The notes beneath the pieces are model-generated. The model was given only the letters and a program-made list of their open reading frames with translations, was not told where the DNA came from and ran no database searches. Below are positions 15,761 to 24,238 of a stretch of DNA of 34,191 nucleotides, piece by piece. The stretch lies in NCBI GenBank assembly GCA_964510065.1, contig CAZEAC010000047.1:1-34191 (forward strand), written 5' to 3'. The stretch's first letter is position 1; each line of letters opens with the position of its first letter. Made by a program: the position numbers and the translations under genes. The stretch is from CAZEAC01 sp964510065. Its GTDB lineage: Bacteria > Bdellovibrionota_C > UBA2361 > CAIXSY01.

Positions 15761-17230
15761 TCAATTCGAACATTGGCTAGACGGAATTTTTCCAAGATTG
15801 CCAACGGCAAGCTTAAACGTTGAAGATGTCTTTGACGATGACCCGCCAACTCTTGGCGTGCCACAGGCATTAATACTTCCATACTGTGCCGCGCTTGAGA
15901 ATTTATAGAGCGCTTTGGTGTTGGTCTGTAAAGTAGTAATGACTGACGTGAAGCTGGTCTTCGAGCACCACTGCGTATCGCAAACCTTTATCTTGTCTTG
16001 AATGAATGAGCCTAAAAGCTTCTTAGACTCTTTAAAGAGAGTTGTTGCCTTTGCGACTCGTGATCTCGAACCTGAGGTGTTTCCGGCGCACTTCTGGAAG
16101 CGTCCCGAATACTCGCGTACTGAACCGTAGAGTGCCTTGAGACGACGCAGGAACTGGCGCTTGAGCTGTTTCGTTTCGTAAACCTTACAGAGATCCGGGC
16201 AGTTCTTCGGATCGCCGTCACCGCCGCAGATTCCGCAGCAATCAATTGTTGCACCGCCATTCGGCACGCCTTTGCAATCCAAGCAGGCGTTGTTGCCGTT
16301 GCATACGCCGCATTTGTCGACCGTGCCGGCGCAGCTTGACGAGCCTCCGGTGCAGCTGCTTCCGTCCCCACCGCATACGCCGCAGATGTCAATTCGGCTC
16401 GTGCCGTTGGGTGTGCCCTTACAATCAAGGCAGCTGGTTCCGGCACCGCCGCAGACGCCGCATGCGTCCACCTTGCTCATGCCGTTTGGCACACCTTTGC
16501 AATCCTTGCAGGTCGAATTGTCCCCGCCGCAGACGCCGCAGATGTCATTTACCTTTCCGCTATTAGGAACGCCGTCGCAACCCGCGCAGCTTTTGCCGTC
16601 GCCGTTACATACTCCGCAGACATCGCGCTTTGCGCTGCCGTTAGGCTTGCCTGCACAATCCTCGCAACTTTTGCTGTTACCACCGCATACTCCACAGAGA
16701 TCAACAGTAGCTTGACCTCCGGGAATACCCATACAATCCTCCGGACACTTGCCAAGTGTATAATCGTTTTTGGAGAGTGTCGCGAGCTCGGCTTTTGTGA
16801 CTCTGCGTTGCTCGGGCTTCGTGCTCGATCCTTTCGGGTTATAGCAGATGAGAATCAGTTCTTCCTCAGGTGGCTTCGGTGGATTGTCGCAGCACTCATG
16901 CTTGAAGAACTTGCCATAGCCAGGTCCATCTCCGCTTTGATTGCAGCCGCTTTTTACCCAGACGCCGGAAAGAGATTTTCCGGCGTAGCTGAATGTTTGC
17001 TCATAAGCACTTAAATTGTCGAATTTGTAATCACTGCTCCCGTCGCAAAATTGAAGAACCACATTCGAGAGCTGTTTGTTTGATTTGACTGTTACTGAAT
17101 GGCCGTCTTCGCTGAAGATAACTTTTAATGTGGGAAGGCAATTTTGTGCTGGCGCGTTGAGAGGAATAGCAAGAATGCTACAAAGCCCAATAGCAGAAAA
17201 TAAATTAAGAAATAATTTCAAAGATCGCAT
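15761..17230 (-). CDS. exported protein with seven Cys-rich CGVCGG repeats
   Basis: The preferred start is ATG 17230, preceded by a G-rich GGGGGTG; the frame stays open 21 codons further upstream, to 17293, without a better start. The 489 residues begin with a signal peptide (MRSLKLFLNLFSAIGLCSIL..., cleavage likely near Ala28). An N-terminal domain (31-163) follows, with cysteines and a VTVKSNKQLSNVVLQF strand region. Seven tandem repeats fill 165-346, each about 26 residues with the pattern DC-x-G-x-PNG-x4-D-x-CGVCGGD-x2-SC. A basic helical C-terminal domain (347-489) also contains cysteines. The repeats look like small disulfide-bonded or metal-binding units of a surface or secreted protein. 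CGVCGG repeats occur in secreted proteins of diverse bacteria, but I know of no settled function. Confidence 0.8.
   Translation of the reverse strand: MRSLKLFLNLFSAIGLCSILAIPLNAPAQNCLPTLKVIFSEDGHSVTVKSNKQLSNVVLQFCDGSSDYKFDNLSAYEQTFSYAGKSLSGVWVKSGCNQSGDGPGYGKFFKHECCDNPPKPPEEELILICYNPKGSSTKPEQRRVTKAELATLSKNDYTLGKCPEDCMGIPGGQATVDLCGVCGGNSKSCEDCAGKPNGSAKRDVCGVCNGDGKSCAGCDGVPNSGKVNDICGVCGGDNSTCKDCKGVPNGMSKVDACGVCGGAGTSCLDCKGTPNGTSRIDICGVCGGDGSSCTGGSSSCAGTVDKCGVCNGNNACLDCKGVPNGGATIDCCGICGGDGDPKNCPDLCKVYETKQLKRQFLRRLKALYGSVREYSGRFQKCAGNTSGSRSRVAKATTLFKESKKLLGSFIQDKIKVCDTQWCSKTSFTSVITTLQTNTKALYKFSSAAQYGSINACGTPRVGGSSSKTSSTFKLAVGNLGKIPSSQCSN
16193..16738 (-). repeat. tandem coding repeat, about 78-bp unit, seven units
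   Basis: This is the DNA encoding residues 165-346 of the leftward Cys-rich protein. Units share the DCKGVPNG...CGVCGG pattern but differ in many bases. Six are close to 26 codons; the sixth is shortened and lacks the G-x-PNG part. The periodic GCAGACGCCGCA-like words could be mistaken for a CRISPR array; the frame is continuous and there are no spacers. Confidence 0.8.
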
Positions 17231-17636
17231 GACACCCCCAACCTTACTTTCAGTGACAACCACAGATCGCGCGATTTCGTTATGATGCTTCAAGGCAAGC
17301 CCAAAGGACGTGCATTCCTTGGTAAAGAATATATTAGTGTACTGTTTTTAGTGAGTTACAGACCGTCTAAGCATTCTAATGAACGAGCCCTAAGAAAAAT
17401 TCTTAGCCCGCAAGTCTCACCGGGGCTGGGCTCTGGTGAGATGTGCGAGTTGGGGGGCAAATTGCTGTGAGTTAGCTGATCTTGGGGTAACTACTCATAA
17501 AGTCCGGGTGACTCGTGAACGTGCACCTCAGGTTATCTCGGTAAATTTTAGCCATAATTTCTGTCGGCCGTAATCCCAATGCCGATAGCCGAATCCGTGG
17601 TCTGAAAGCAGTCTCTGGTTCCGCTCCTTGAACTAA
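17231..17636. other. non-coding region upstream of the Cys-rich protein gene
   Basis: No gene is supported here. A short inverted repeat, TCTCACC...GGTGAGA around 17417-17443, is visible in a G-rich stretch. The region should hold the leftward promoter of the CGVCGG-repeat gene, but I could not single out convincing -35 and -10 boxes. It ends at the 180-bp palindromic element. Confidence 0.4.
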
Positions 17637-17816
17637 GGAACCTCTGAAAAACTATGTATTTCGTCTTCGCTGGCCTTTCGGCGATCTTTGCGAGAAATCA
17701 GGTCGGGAAAATACTCGAAATAGCCCTGCTATTCCTGCGTTTTTCCCGACCTGATTTCTCGCAAATCTCATCCGAAATTTCAGCAAATCCAAAACACCTA
17801 GTTTTTCAGAGGTTCC
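17637..17816. mobile_element. 180-bp palindromic MITE-like element, copy 1
   Basis: Terminal inverted repeats are GGAACCTCTGAAAAACTA and its complement. The element is flanked by a 4-bp duplication CTAA (17633-17636 and 17817-17820). Nearly the whole element is an imperfect palindrome with strong inner arms at 17687-17711 and 17745-17765, and a small core hairpin AATAGC-CCT-GCTATT. A second copy of equal length lies at 27733-27912. The ends and short target duplication recall IS5-type elements, but no transposase is present, so the family assignment is inference. An open frame running through it is a by-product of the repeat. Confidence 0.85.
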
Positions 17817-17830
17817 CTAATTACCCAGAC

Positions 17831-18370
17831 TTAACGAGCAGTAGCATCTTGGGCTAAATGTATCTCGTGAATAATCGAGGCGACCGCGAGAGTAAATGCA
17901 TGGCTTTCTCCCAGCAGTTTGCCGAGGTGACTGAACGCCTCGTAAAGAAATTCGAGCGCAGCATCAGCGTTGTCTCGCCTATAGTACTCTTGACTTGCGA
18001 GTGAGAGCAGTGTTTCGATTCGCTTAAGCATCACGAGGGCCGGAAGTAACTGCGAATCACTTTTCATAAGGGTTGAAATGGTTGCGATTATCGCCCGGCG
18101 CTCTTTGCTATCAAGTTCTGATAATGAAGATCGAGAAAGCGTAGCGCGATCATAAAGCGCTGTGGGCGGGGGTAATACAGAATCAGTGAGTGATAGGAGT
18201 TTTAGATATCCTGCGGTGGCCAGCTTCGATCCCCGTACAACCGCGATATGCGACAGGACAAATCTATCTTCCTGAAAATCTTCCAACAGGAGAGTAGCGA
18301 GCTTCTCCGGCAGCTCATTTCGCTCGAACGTAAAGGTCTTCGACCCTATAGGAATACCATGTGTCGCCAT
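17831..18370 (-). CDS. hypothetical protein, mostly helical
   Basis: This is a leftward frame of 179 residues starting at ATG 18370 (MATHGIPIGSKTFTFERNEL), with GAGG about nine bases upstream. The first 45 residues could form strands (KTFTFERNELPEKLATLLLE, then FVLSHIAVV). The rest is amphipathic helix with LSLTDSVLPPP, a Ser/Leu-rich middle and a C-terminal EYYRRDNADAALEFLYEAFS segment. It has no signal peptide, membrane helix or cysteine, so it is probably cytoplasmic. It lies between a palindromic element of each of two types and diverges from the DAHP synthase gene. I do not recognise the family. Confidence 0.65.
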   Translation of the reverse strand: MATHGIPIGSKTFTFERNELPEKLATLLLEDFQEDRFVLSHIAVVRGSKLATAGYLKLLSLTDSVLPPPTALYDRATLSRSSLSELDSKERRAIIATISTLMKSDSQLLPALVMLKRIETLLSLASQEYYRRDNADAALEFLYEAFSHLGKLLGESHAFTLAVASIIHEIHLAQDATAR

Positions 18371-18394
18371 TAGGAATGCCTCGGTTCAGAAAAA

Positions 18395-18549
18395 CTAGTA
18401 CTCTGTTAACGAAATCTTCTCACTTCTCCCTGCCTCGGTGTCCTCTGAGCCTCTGTGGTTTGTTTTTCTTTATAAAAACCACAGAGACACAGAGTGCGCT
18501 GAGTGGGGACCGAGACTAATGACAAGTTATTTCGTTAACAGAGTACTAG
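18395..18549. mobile_element. MITE-like element of the CTAGTACTCTG type, complete copy A
   Basis: The 21 outermost bases at each end are exact inverted repeats (18395-18415 and 18529-18549), beginning CTAGTACTCTGTTAACGAAA. Inside, CTCTGTGGTTT and AAAAACCACAGAG form a second inverted pair. There is no coding capacity. It sits between the divergent genes at 17831-18370 and 18797-19867 and abuts copy B. Confidence 0.8.
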
Positions 18550-18678
18550 GACTCTGGAACATAAGTAACCTTTCCTTCCCTCGGCTCCATTTCTGTGCTC
18601 TCCGTGTCTCTGTGGTTTATTTCACTTTCAAAAAACCACAGAGACACGGAGAGCACTGCGCGGCGTATCACAGAGTCC
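18549..18678. mobile_element. MITE-like element of the same type, copy B (shortened ends)
   Basis: It begins with GGACTCTG (18549-18556) and ends with CAGAGTCC (18671-18678). The inner inverted arms are strong: TGCTCTCCGTGTCTCTGTGG and the complementary CCACAGAGACACGGAGAGCA around a loop of about 18 bases. Related to copies A, C and D in this window. It lies about 120 bases before the aroF-type gene and could affect its promoter. Confidence 0.7.
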
Positions 18679-18796
18679 GATATGTTAAGGAAACTCCTGC
18701 TGCAAAGTGCGAGAATAATATGTTTCGCAATCCTGGTAAACATCGCGTTGTTATCACCATCTTGCTATGCTACTCTGTGGCGTTTTGGGGGTAGCG

Positions 18797-19867
18797 ATGA
18801 CCGAAGAAGAAAAGCTTTATAATATTAATATTCTCGACCAAAAGAATTTGCCCACGCCGCAAAGCATTCGCGAAACTGTAGCGCAGTCTCCAGCTTCTTT
18901 TCAGACTGTCGCGCAAGGTCGCAAAACAATTCAGGAGATCTTGGACCGAAAAGATCGGCGCATACTTATGGTTGTTGGACCTTGCGCCATTCATGACGTC
19001 GAAGCCGGCCTTGAGTATGCGCGAAAATTAAAGGCCCTCGCGGCAGAGCTTCGCGATCAGCTTTTCGTGGTGATGCGAGTCTATTTTGAAAAGCCGCGTA
19101 CCACCACGGGCTGGAAGGGGCTAATTAACGATCCTTTTCTCAACGATACTTTTCGCATCGATGACGGCCTGGTTATCGCACGCAAACTTCTCTTTGCCTT
19201 AAACGAGGTGGGAGTTCCGGTAGCGACTGAGGCGCTCGATCCGGTGGTCCCGCAATATCTCGGAGACTTTGTGAGTTGGACTGCGATTGGCGCCCGTACC
19301 GCTGAGTCGCAGACTCATCGTGAGATGGCGAGCGGACTTTCAACACCGGTGGGTTTTAAAAATGGTACTGATGGCGGAATGCAGGTGGCGGTAAACGCAG
19401 TAAAAGCGGCATCGGTATCGCACCGGTTCCTTGGCATCAATCAGCTTGGCCAAAGCTGCGTATTTCACACCGCGGGCAATCGATACACTCATGTGGTGCT
19501 TCGCGGTGGCCTGAAGCCGAATTACGATAGAGAAAGTGTTGAGCGTTGTGAGGAAGTGCTAAATCTTGCAGGTCTACCTGCGAATATTATGGTCGACTGC
19601 AGCCACGGCAACTCTAATAAAGATCCTTCGCGCCAGCCGCTGGTGCTTGATGATTGTCTAAAGCAGATTGAGCAGGGAAATAAATCACTCATCGGCTTTA
19701 TGATCGAAAGCAATCTTGAAGCTGGCCGTCAAGATCTTAAGGGCAATGCAAGTGAGCTTCGCTATGGGGTTTCAATTACTGATGCCTGTATCGGGTGGGA
19801 TACCACTGAAGAGGTTCTTCGAGATGCCGCGAAGCGACTGCTGAGTAGAGAAATTGACAAAGCTTGA
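18797..19867 (+). CDS. aroF/aroG/aroH family: 3-deoxy-7-phosphoheptulonate synthase (DAHP synthase, class I)
   Basis: The enzyme condenses phosphoenolpyruvate with erythrose 4-phosphate, the first step of the shikimate pathway, in the cytoplasm. The class I AroFGH family is clear: GPCAIHD with metal ligand Cys63, RVYFEKPRTTTGWKGLINDP at 94-113, GARTAESQTHRE, GFKNGTDGG, DCSHGN with His270, and FMIESNLEAG with Glu304. The length of 356 residues equals that of the enterobacterial enzymes. The start is ATG 18797 with GGGGGT just upstream; the open frame extends ten codons further back without a better signal. The N-terminal extension that binds the aromatic amino-acid inhibitor in the family is present, but which amino acid regulates it cannot be told. 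It stands alone, preceded by two palindromic elements. Confidence 0.96.
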   Translation: MTEEEKLYNINILDQKNLPTPQSIRETVAQSPASFQTVAQGRKTIQEILDRKDRRILMVVGPCAIHDVEAGLEYARKLKALAAELRDQLFVVMRVYFEKPRTTTGWKGLINDPFLNDTFRIDDGLVIARKLLFALNEVGVPVATEALDPVVPQYLGDFVSWTAIGARTAESQTHREMASGLSTPVGFKNGTDGGMQVAVNAVKAASVSHRFLGINQLGQSCVFHTAGNRYTHVVLRGGLKPNYDRESVERCEEVLNLAGLPANIMVDCSHGNSNKDPSRQPLVLDDCLKQIEQGNKSLIGFMIESNLEAGRQDLKGNASELRYGVSITDACIGWDTTEEVLRDAAKRLLSREIDKA

Positions 19868-20017
19868 AGGGCCGTTCTCTCGCGAATTTTATCGAAAGAA
19901 CTTGAAGTTCGGCCACGTTCCGTTTCTTGCGACGAAATCTTTGAGAGGAAATGTATCTTAGGTCGGTAAATGGCCAGTTTTTAACGCGAAAGTGCTGAAT
20001 AGTTACATTAATTGTCT

Positions 20018-22150
20018 CTACCCGTCCGGACTTGCGATTAAGGGCTCAAAAGAAAGCCTATACGATAGCACTCGACTATCCTTGGACCCACGAATATCAC
20101 GGGCAGGAATAAAATAGGAGGCAGTGCGCAGGGTCAGCGGTTCACGCGTTTCGCCCTCCGTGGCGGTTATGGGAATTCTTATCTTTTTCTCAGGAGCTAT
20201 TACTGTCTCTGAAAGCAGAGTCGCGCCTTTCCAAATCTGCAAGAGCGCTTCTTTTGATTTGGACCGGGTATTGGGTGCTGCTTCGATAACAAGAGAGACT
20301 GCGCTTGCCTGGTCCTCAGGTATTTCCACCTTCGCACGCGGACCGCACCAGCGGAATTGCCGTCCGGCCTGGTCGCGTTCGATGCCGTAACATCCATAGC
20401 TGCGAATTGGCTGATACATTCTTGGAAACACAAAAGCGAATCCAACACAAATAAGCGTAAGAACTCCGACACTACGTGTAATCATGGAGGATATTTCAGG
20501 TGCGTCTTTGTCGGCAGCGGCGGATAGCGCAATCGAGCCGAAGAAGAGAAAAAGAAGTGGGTAAATGTAAAAAATCTCCTGGACATTGCCATAGATTAAA
20601 AAGGTCACCATGCTGCAGCCCGCAATGAGGCTGAGGATTCTTCGCTTGAGCGAGTAAAGACGAGCTCTATCGAAGCATACTTTGTAGCTTGAGCGAAGCA
20701 CCGAGTACGCTACAAAAAGGAGAAGTAGCAAGCCGAGAATTCCTTTGCCCGAAAAGGTTTGAAGGTATACATTGTGCGCCGAACCAAGCCTCAAAAGACT
20801 AATCTCTTGAAAGTAGCTGCCGTGAGGTTCGTTCACCTCGCGATTAAATTGATAGGCAAAAGATTCACTGCCCAATCCTATTAGTGGCGAGAGAAGTCCA
20901 AGTTTAATGCCCGCGCGAAAATAATTAGAGCGGTCGGACGCTTTAGTGATATCCTTAAAGCGGTCGGCATACACTTGCAAGTCCGGTGTCAGCTCTTCAG
21001 GAATTACACGCGTGAGAGCGAGCGTATAAATAATCACAAAACTTAGAAGCAGGGTGATCGGCAGCGATATCACGACTTTCAGTATCGAACTTCGGAGCGC
21101 TCGCGCGACATCCTGTTCTCCCCGTTCCAATCTGCGGGTAACATAGATTGCCGCCCACACCGCGAGAAGGCTTAGCGGGTATGATATCCAGCCGCCTCTT
21201 TGAAAGCTCAAAATAAGGTTCAGTTCGCCAATCAGCAGCAACGCGATAATAAGCGTGACTCTCGTGGCGAAGCGAAGCGGAAGACTTAAAAGCGCCAGCG
21301 CGAAAGGTATGGTCAAGGTAATATATTCGGCGTACCAGCCAGAATGCCCGAAGAAAGACTGTATTCGAAATTGAAGATTGCCGGGGTTCACCAGCGGATC
21401 GAGTTCGCGCCAGGAGGCCAGGTTAATAAGGTGGTAATAATCCAAGATGCCGACACCAAGCGCCATGAGCAGGCCAAGAAGAATTGCGATAGCATAGGGA
21501 ATTCCCGCCTCACCAGGATCGTACTGCGCGGAAATCTCGTAAAAAATACACTGTGCCGTAGTAAGCGCTAACGTAGTAAGCATCAGCGAAAGAAAAATAT
21601 AGTAGATCGGCTCTTCGGAACTTCTGCCAACTATGTGTGCAAGCCAGCTCCATGCCGAGAAGTCATAGACTGACGGAATCCGCGCAAGAAGCTCGAAGAT
21701 CAAATGGTGAAGCGGAATGCCAAGGAGACTTAGTGCACTTGCGCCCCAATACACACAGGCAAGACTAAGCGGGAGCGGCACCGTCCAGGCAGACTTACTT
21801 TCCTGCCTCCGGTTACGCCATGCCAGCCGCAGCAGCGATCCAAGCAGATATGCTGAGGTGATAATCGTAAAATAATAGGCTTGAGTGCTTCCTGGTCTGT
21901 TACCAAACGCTGGAAGTGCGATCAGGAACAAATAAGTAGTCCAGCGGAAGTGCAGAAACGCCGCGAGAGCTATTGCAAGCGAAGTACTACCAAGGGGGGG
22001 CGTTGCTCCGTTGGCTGCGAAGTGTCCAAGCAGCAAGAAAAGCGCGAAAATAGCTCCGAAAAAAAGCGGAGCGTTCCACAAAAACCAGCCAAAAAAACGA
22101 GATATCGCCTGCACTGATATAAAATAGCAGGATCCGCGGAGAGCTCTCAA
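20018..22150 (-). CDS. O-antigen ligase/polymerase-like membrane protein (Wzy_C type)
   Basis: This is a polytopic membrane protein of about 710 residues with many hydrophobic segments between 15 and 540. The Wzy_C (O-antigen ligase) hallmarks are ILSFQRGGWISYPLSLLAVW (313-332), a large polar loop (about 383-458) and AHNVYLQTFSGKGILG (459-472). It probably joins or polymerises surface glycans using lipid-linked donors on the periplasmic side. Unusually, residues after about 590 form a soluble, strand-rich C-terminal domain with charged patches. The start is uncertain: TTG at 22150 is the longest, GTG at 22114 (MQAISRFFGWFLW) is possible, and neither has a clear Shine-Dalgarno sequence. It diverges from the TonB-dependent receptor gene. 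Confidence 0.85.
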   Translation of the reverse strand: MRALRGSCYFISVQAISRFFGWFLWNAPLFFGAIFALFLLLGHFAANGATPPLGSTSLAIALAAFLHFRWTTYLFLIALPAFGNRPGSTQAYYFTIITSAYLLGSLLRLAWRNRRQESKSAWTVPLPLSLACVYWGASALSLLGIPLHHLIFELLARIPSVYDFSAWSWLAHIVGRSSEEPIYYIFLSLMLTTLALTTAQCIFYEISAQYDPGEAGIPYAIAILLGLLMALGVGILDYYHLINLASWRELDPLVNPGNLQFRIQSFFGHSGWYAEYITLTIPFALALLSLPLRFATRVTLIIALLLIGELNLILSFQRGGWISYPLSLLAVWAAIYVTRRLERGEQDVARALRSSILKVVISLPITLLLSFVIIYTLALTRVIPEELTPDLQVYADRFKDITKASDRSNYFRAGIKLGLLSPLIGLGSESFAYQFNREVNEPHGSYFQEISLLRLGSAHNVYLQTFSGKGILGLLLLLFVAYSVLRSSYKVCFDRARLYSLKRRILSLIAGCSMVTFLIYGNVQEIFYIYPLLFLFFGSIALSAAADKDAPEISSMITRSVGVLTLICVGFAFVFPRMYQPIRSYGCYGIERDQAGRQFRWCGPRAKVEIPEDQASAVSLVIEAAPNTRSKSKEALLQIWKGATLLSETVIAPEKKIRIPITATEGETREPLTLRTASYFIPARDIRGSKDSRVLSYRLSFEPLIASPDG

Positions 22151-22228
22151 TATGGTATATGGGTACTCGTAAATTACCCATTACCCCGTGACTACACATT
22201 TAAGTCGGGGTACCTTTGCCCCCATCTC

Positions 22229-22320
22229 GGGACTCTCCGTGTCTCGGTGGTTTTTTACTTTCAAAAAACCACAGAGGCACAGAGCTAGGAAAAGAGAGTA
22301 TTTCGGTTACAGTGTACTAG
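22229..22320. mobile_element. MITE-like element of the CTAGTACTCTG type, copy C (partial)
   Basis: Inner arms CTCCGTGTCTCGGTGGTTTT and AAAACCACAGAGGCACAGAG flank a short spacer. The right end CGGTTACAGTGTACTAG matches the complement of the left end of copy D. The left end is eroded, so this copy looks truncated. It fills the gap between the divergent ligase-like and receptor genes. Confidence 0.65.
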
Positions 22321-22354
22321 TCACTGTAGCCCATTCCGAGTAGGATAAAAAAGC

Positions 22355-24238
22355 TTGAATCGAATATTACTTTATTTTCTCCTGCTTCCGATTTGCTTCG
22401 CTTTGGTGCTGCCTACCCGTGTATCCGCTCAGGCAGAAGGGCCCTTTGAGGTAACCGTCAACGCCAATGAAATTTCCGGCTTTACGCCGCCTCGCGAGCT
22501 ATTACAGGAGATTACCCGCGAACAGATCGAAGCACAGAATGTCTCGACATTGAGTCAGCTTCTGAATAGTTTGGCGCCGATGTATATCGATCCGAGTTCG
22601 AGTGGATCCTTTGTTTATCTGCGCGGCGCGGAGAGTAACTATACCATTGTTTATATCGATGGTGTTCCGCTCAACGATCCGACCGATAGTCGGGGAGGGA
22701 CGACAGATCTTGGAAGAATATCAATTGACGAATTAGAGCGAGTCGAAATTCTTGGAGCTACTTCGGCAGCGTTTATGGGGCAAGGAGCATTAGCGGGTGC
22801 AATAAATATTGTAACTCGTCGGTTCCGTGATCGGAAGTCATCTTTCGAAGTGAGCCGGGCACGAAATGAAAAGTTTGCCGGGAGTGCTCGATTGAACACT
22901 TCGGCTGAAAACAAGGCTATCAGCTTTGCGCTATACGGTAATAATGGCGAAGAGATTCTTGAAGATAATGAGCGCTCGCGGCGAGGAGCAGAGCTTCGCG
23001 GAGAGTATGTGCTTGGTCCGCGGCTGCTCTCCCGTGTAGGTGTGCGAGTTGGAAATGTTCGGCAGCACGCCTTTGCGGAAGACTCGGGAGGTGCTGAATT
23101 CGCCGTACTTCGTGAAAAAACGGATCGTGAACAGGATGAAGTGCTTGTCTCCGCGGATCTTCGCGGCACATTGGGTGAATCAACTGAATTTCTCACTCAG
23201 TATTCACATCTGTTTATCAATTCTGATGAATTTTCTCCGGCGGTGCTTGCGGGTCTACGCGATCCCTTCGGCATTCCAGGTACAGACACGAACAATCGAT
23301 TGCAGCGCGATCAGGTGCTTGTTCGGGCAAGTCCAAGGATACGTGAAGATGTCCAATTCGATCTGGGCTTGGATACCTCACTGGAAAGAAGCTCCTCAGA
23401 AAGCCTTATCTTTTTTGGTGAAGATGCCGTTCCCGCTGACTTTGAGCTTGATAGGCACTATATCGGGGGGATTGCAGCGTTGCGCTATTCGATATCTGAA
23501 GATTTCGAAGTAAGTGCGGGGTCGCGCTACGATCAATTCGAAGGATACGATGGCGAGCTTGAGCCGCTTGCAAAGCTTAGGTATGTTTCTTGGGAACAAG
23601 AGTTCTGGATCGGCTATTCGGAGGCAAGTAAGGCACCGAGTATTTACGCGCTCTCGCATCCTATCGTCGGTGATCCCGGCCTGGATCTTGAAAAGAGTCG
23701 GGTCGTGGAGGGCGGTGTCAAAGGGCGGATACTTGCGACTGACTACCGAATAAGTCTGCACCATTCGCAGTATTTTGATCCTATTGATCTCGATGAAGGG
23801 CCGCCGCCCAGGCTCGTAAATCGTGACGAGATTGCGGCGTATGGCAGTGAACTTAGCGTCACCCGTGCTCTATCTGCAGATACTTCATGTACTGCCCACG
23901 GCAGTTTTAATTACTTTGATATTGTCGATAGCGATGAAAAGCTTAGGAACCGTCCGCGCTGGCGCTCGGGGGCAAGTTGTCGTTCAAAATTGGATGCTGC
24001 GCTGAGCGCCAGCGCCAGCTTCTATTTCGTGGGGAGCCGCGAAGATTCTTCGATTCCGACCGGTGATAAAACGCTGGGAAGCTATATGCAGACTGACATC
24101 GGTGCAGCCTATGAATTTAGTCCAGGCCTCATTCTCCGCTTCACGCTTGAAAACGTATTCAATGATCAGCACCAGGAGCAGATCGGGGAACGGGCGTTGG
24201 GAGTTGTTCCTAAGCTGGGGATTGAGGGACGCCTATAG
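22355..24238 (+). CDS. TonB-dependent outer-membrane receptor (BtuB/CirA-like)
   Basis: The protein is an outer-membrane beta-barrel importer driven by TonB. A signal peptide (residues 1-25, cleaved after VSAQA-like sequence) is followed by FEVTVNAN, a likely TonB box. The plug domain (about 44-155) has SQLLNSLAPMYI, VYLRGAESNYTIVYIDGVPL and GQGALAGAINIVTRR. A barrel of alternating strands rich in SRYDQFEGY- and EASKAPSIY-type motifs ends at residue 627 with VPKLGIEGRL. The start is a TTG at 22355 with AGGA about nine bases upstream; no ATG is better placed. The substrate is unknown; no cobalamin riboswitch is visible in the 200 bases upstream. Its 3' end overlaps the opposite-strand dehydrogenase by six bases. 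Confidence 0.9.
   Translation: MNRILLYFLLLPICFALVLPTRVSAQAEGPFEVTVNANEISGFTPPRELLQEITREQIEAQNVSTLSQLLNSLAPMYIDPSSSGSFVYLRGAESNYTIVYIDGVPLNDPTDSRGGTTDLGRISIDELERVEILGATSAAFMGQGALAGAINIVTRRFRDRKSSFEVSRARNEKFAGSARLNTSAENKAISFALYGNNGEEILEDNERSRRGAELRGEYVLGPRLLSRVGVRVGNVRQHAFAEDSGGAEFAVLREKTDREQDEVLVSADLRGTLGESTEFLTQYSHLFINSDEFSPAVLAGLRDPFGIPGTDTNNRLQRDQVLVRASPRIREDVQFDLGLDTSLERSSSESLIFFGEDAVPADFELDRHYIGGIAALRYSISEDFEVSAGSRYDQFEGYDGELEPLAKLRYVSWEQEFWIGYSEASKAPSIYALSHPIVGDPGLDLEKSRVVEGGVKGRILATDYRISLHHSQYFDPIDLDEGPPPRLVNRDEIAAYGSELSVTRALSADTSCTAHGSFNYFDIVDSDEKLRNRPRWRSGASCRSKLDAALSASASFYFVGSREDSSIPTGDKTLGSYMQTDIGAAYEFSPGLILRFTLENVFNDQHQEQIGERALGVVPKLGIEGRL

Noticed and set aside
16193..16738. Regular repeat words that might suggest a CRISPR array
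   Set aside because: The repeats lie in one continuous leftward reading frame encoding CGVCGG protein repeats, the units are degenerate, and there are no unique spacers or cas genes nearby.
17654..17857. Open frame of 67 codons with a similar partner at 27750-28037
   Set aside because: Both frames fall inside the 180-bp palindromic element. Compensatory DNA changes alter the amino acids, and neither has a Shine-Dalgarno sequence, so the likeness comes from the repeat and not from a protein.
18421..18660. CCACAGAGACAC repeats as a CRISPR or tandem array
   Set aside because: The copies are inverted arms of hairpin elements, not evenly spaced direct repeats.
22151..22354. Cobalamin riboswitch before the BtuB-like receptor
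   Set aside because: The gap is filled by a palindromic element and lacks the conserved B12-box sequence.
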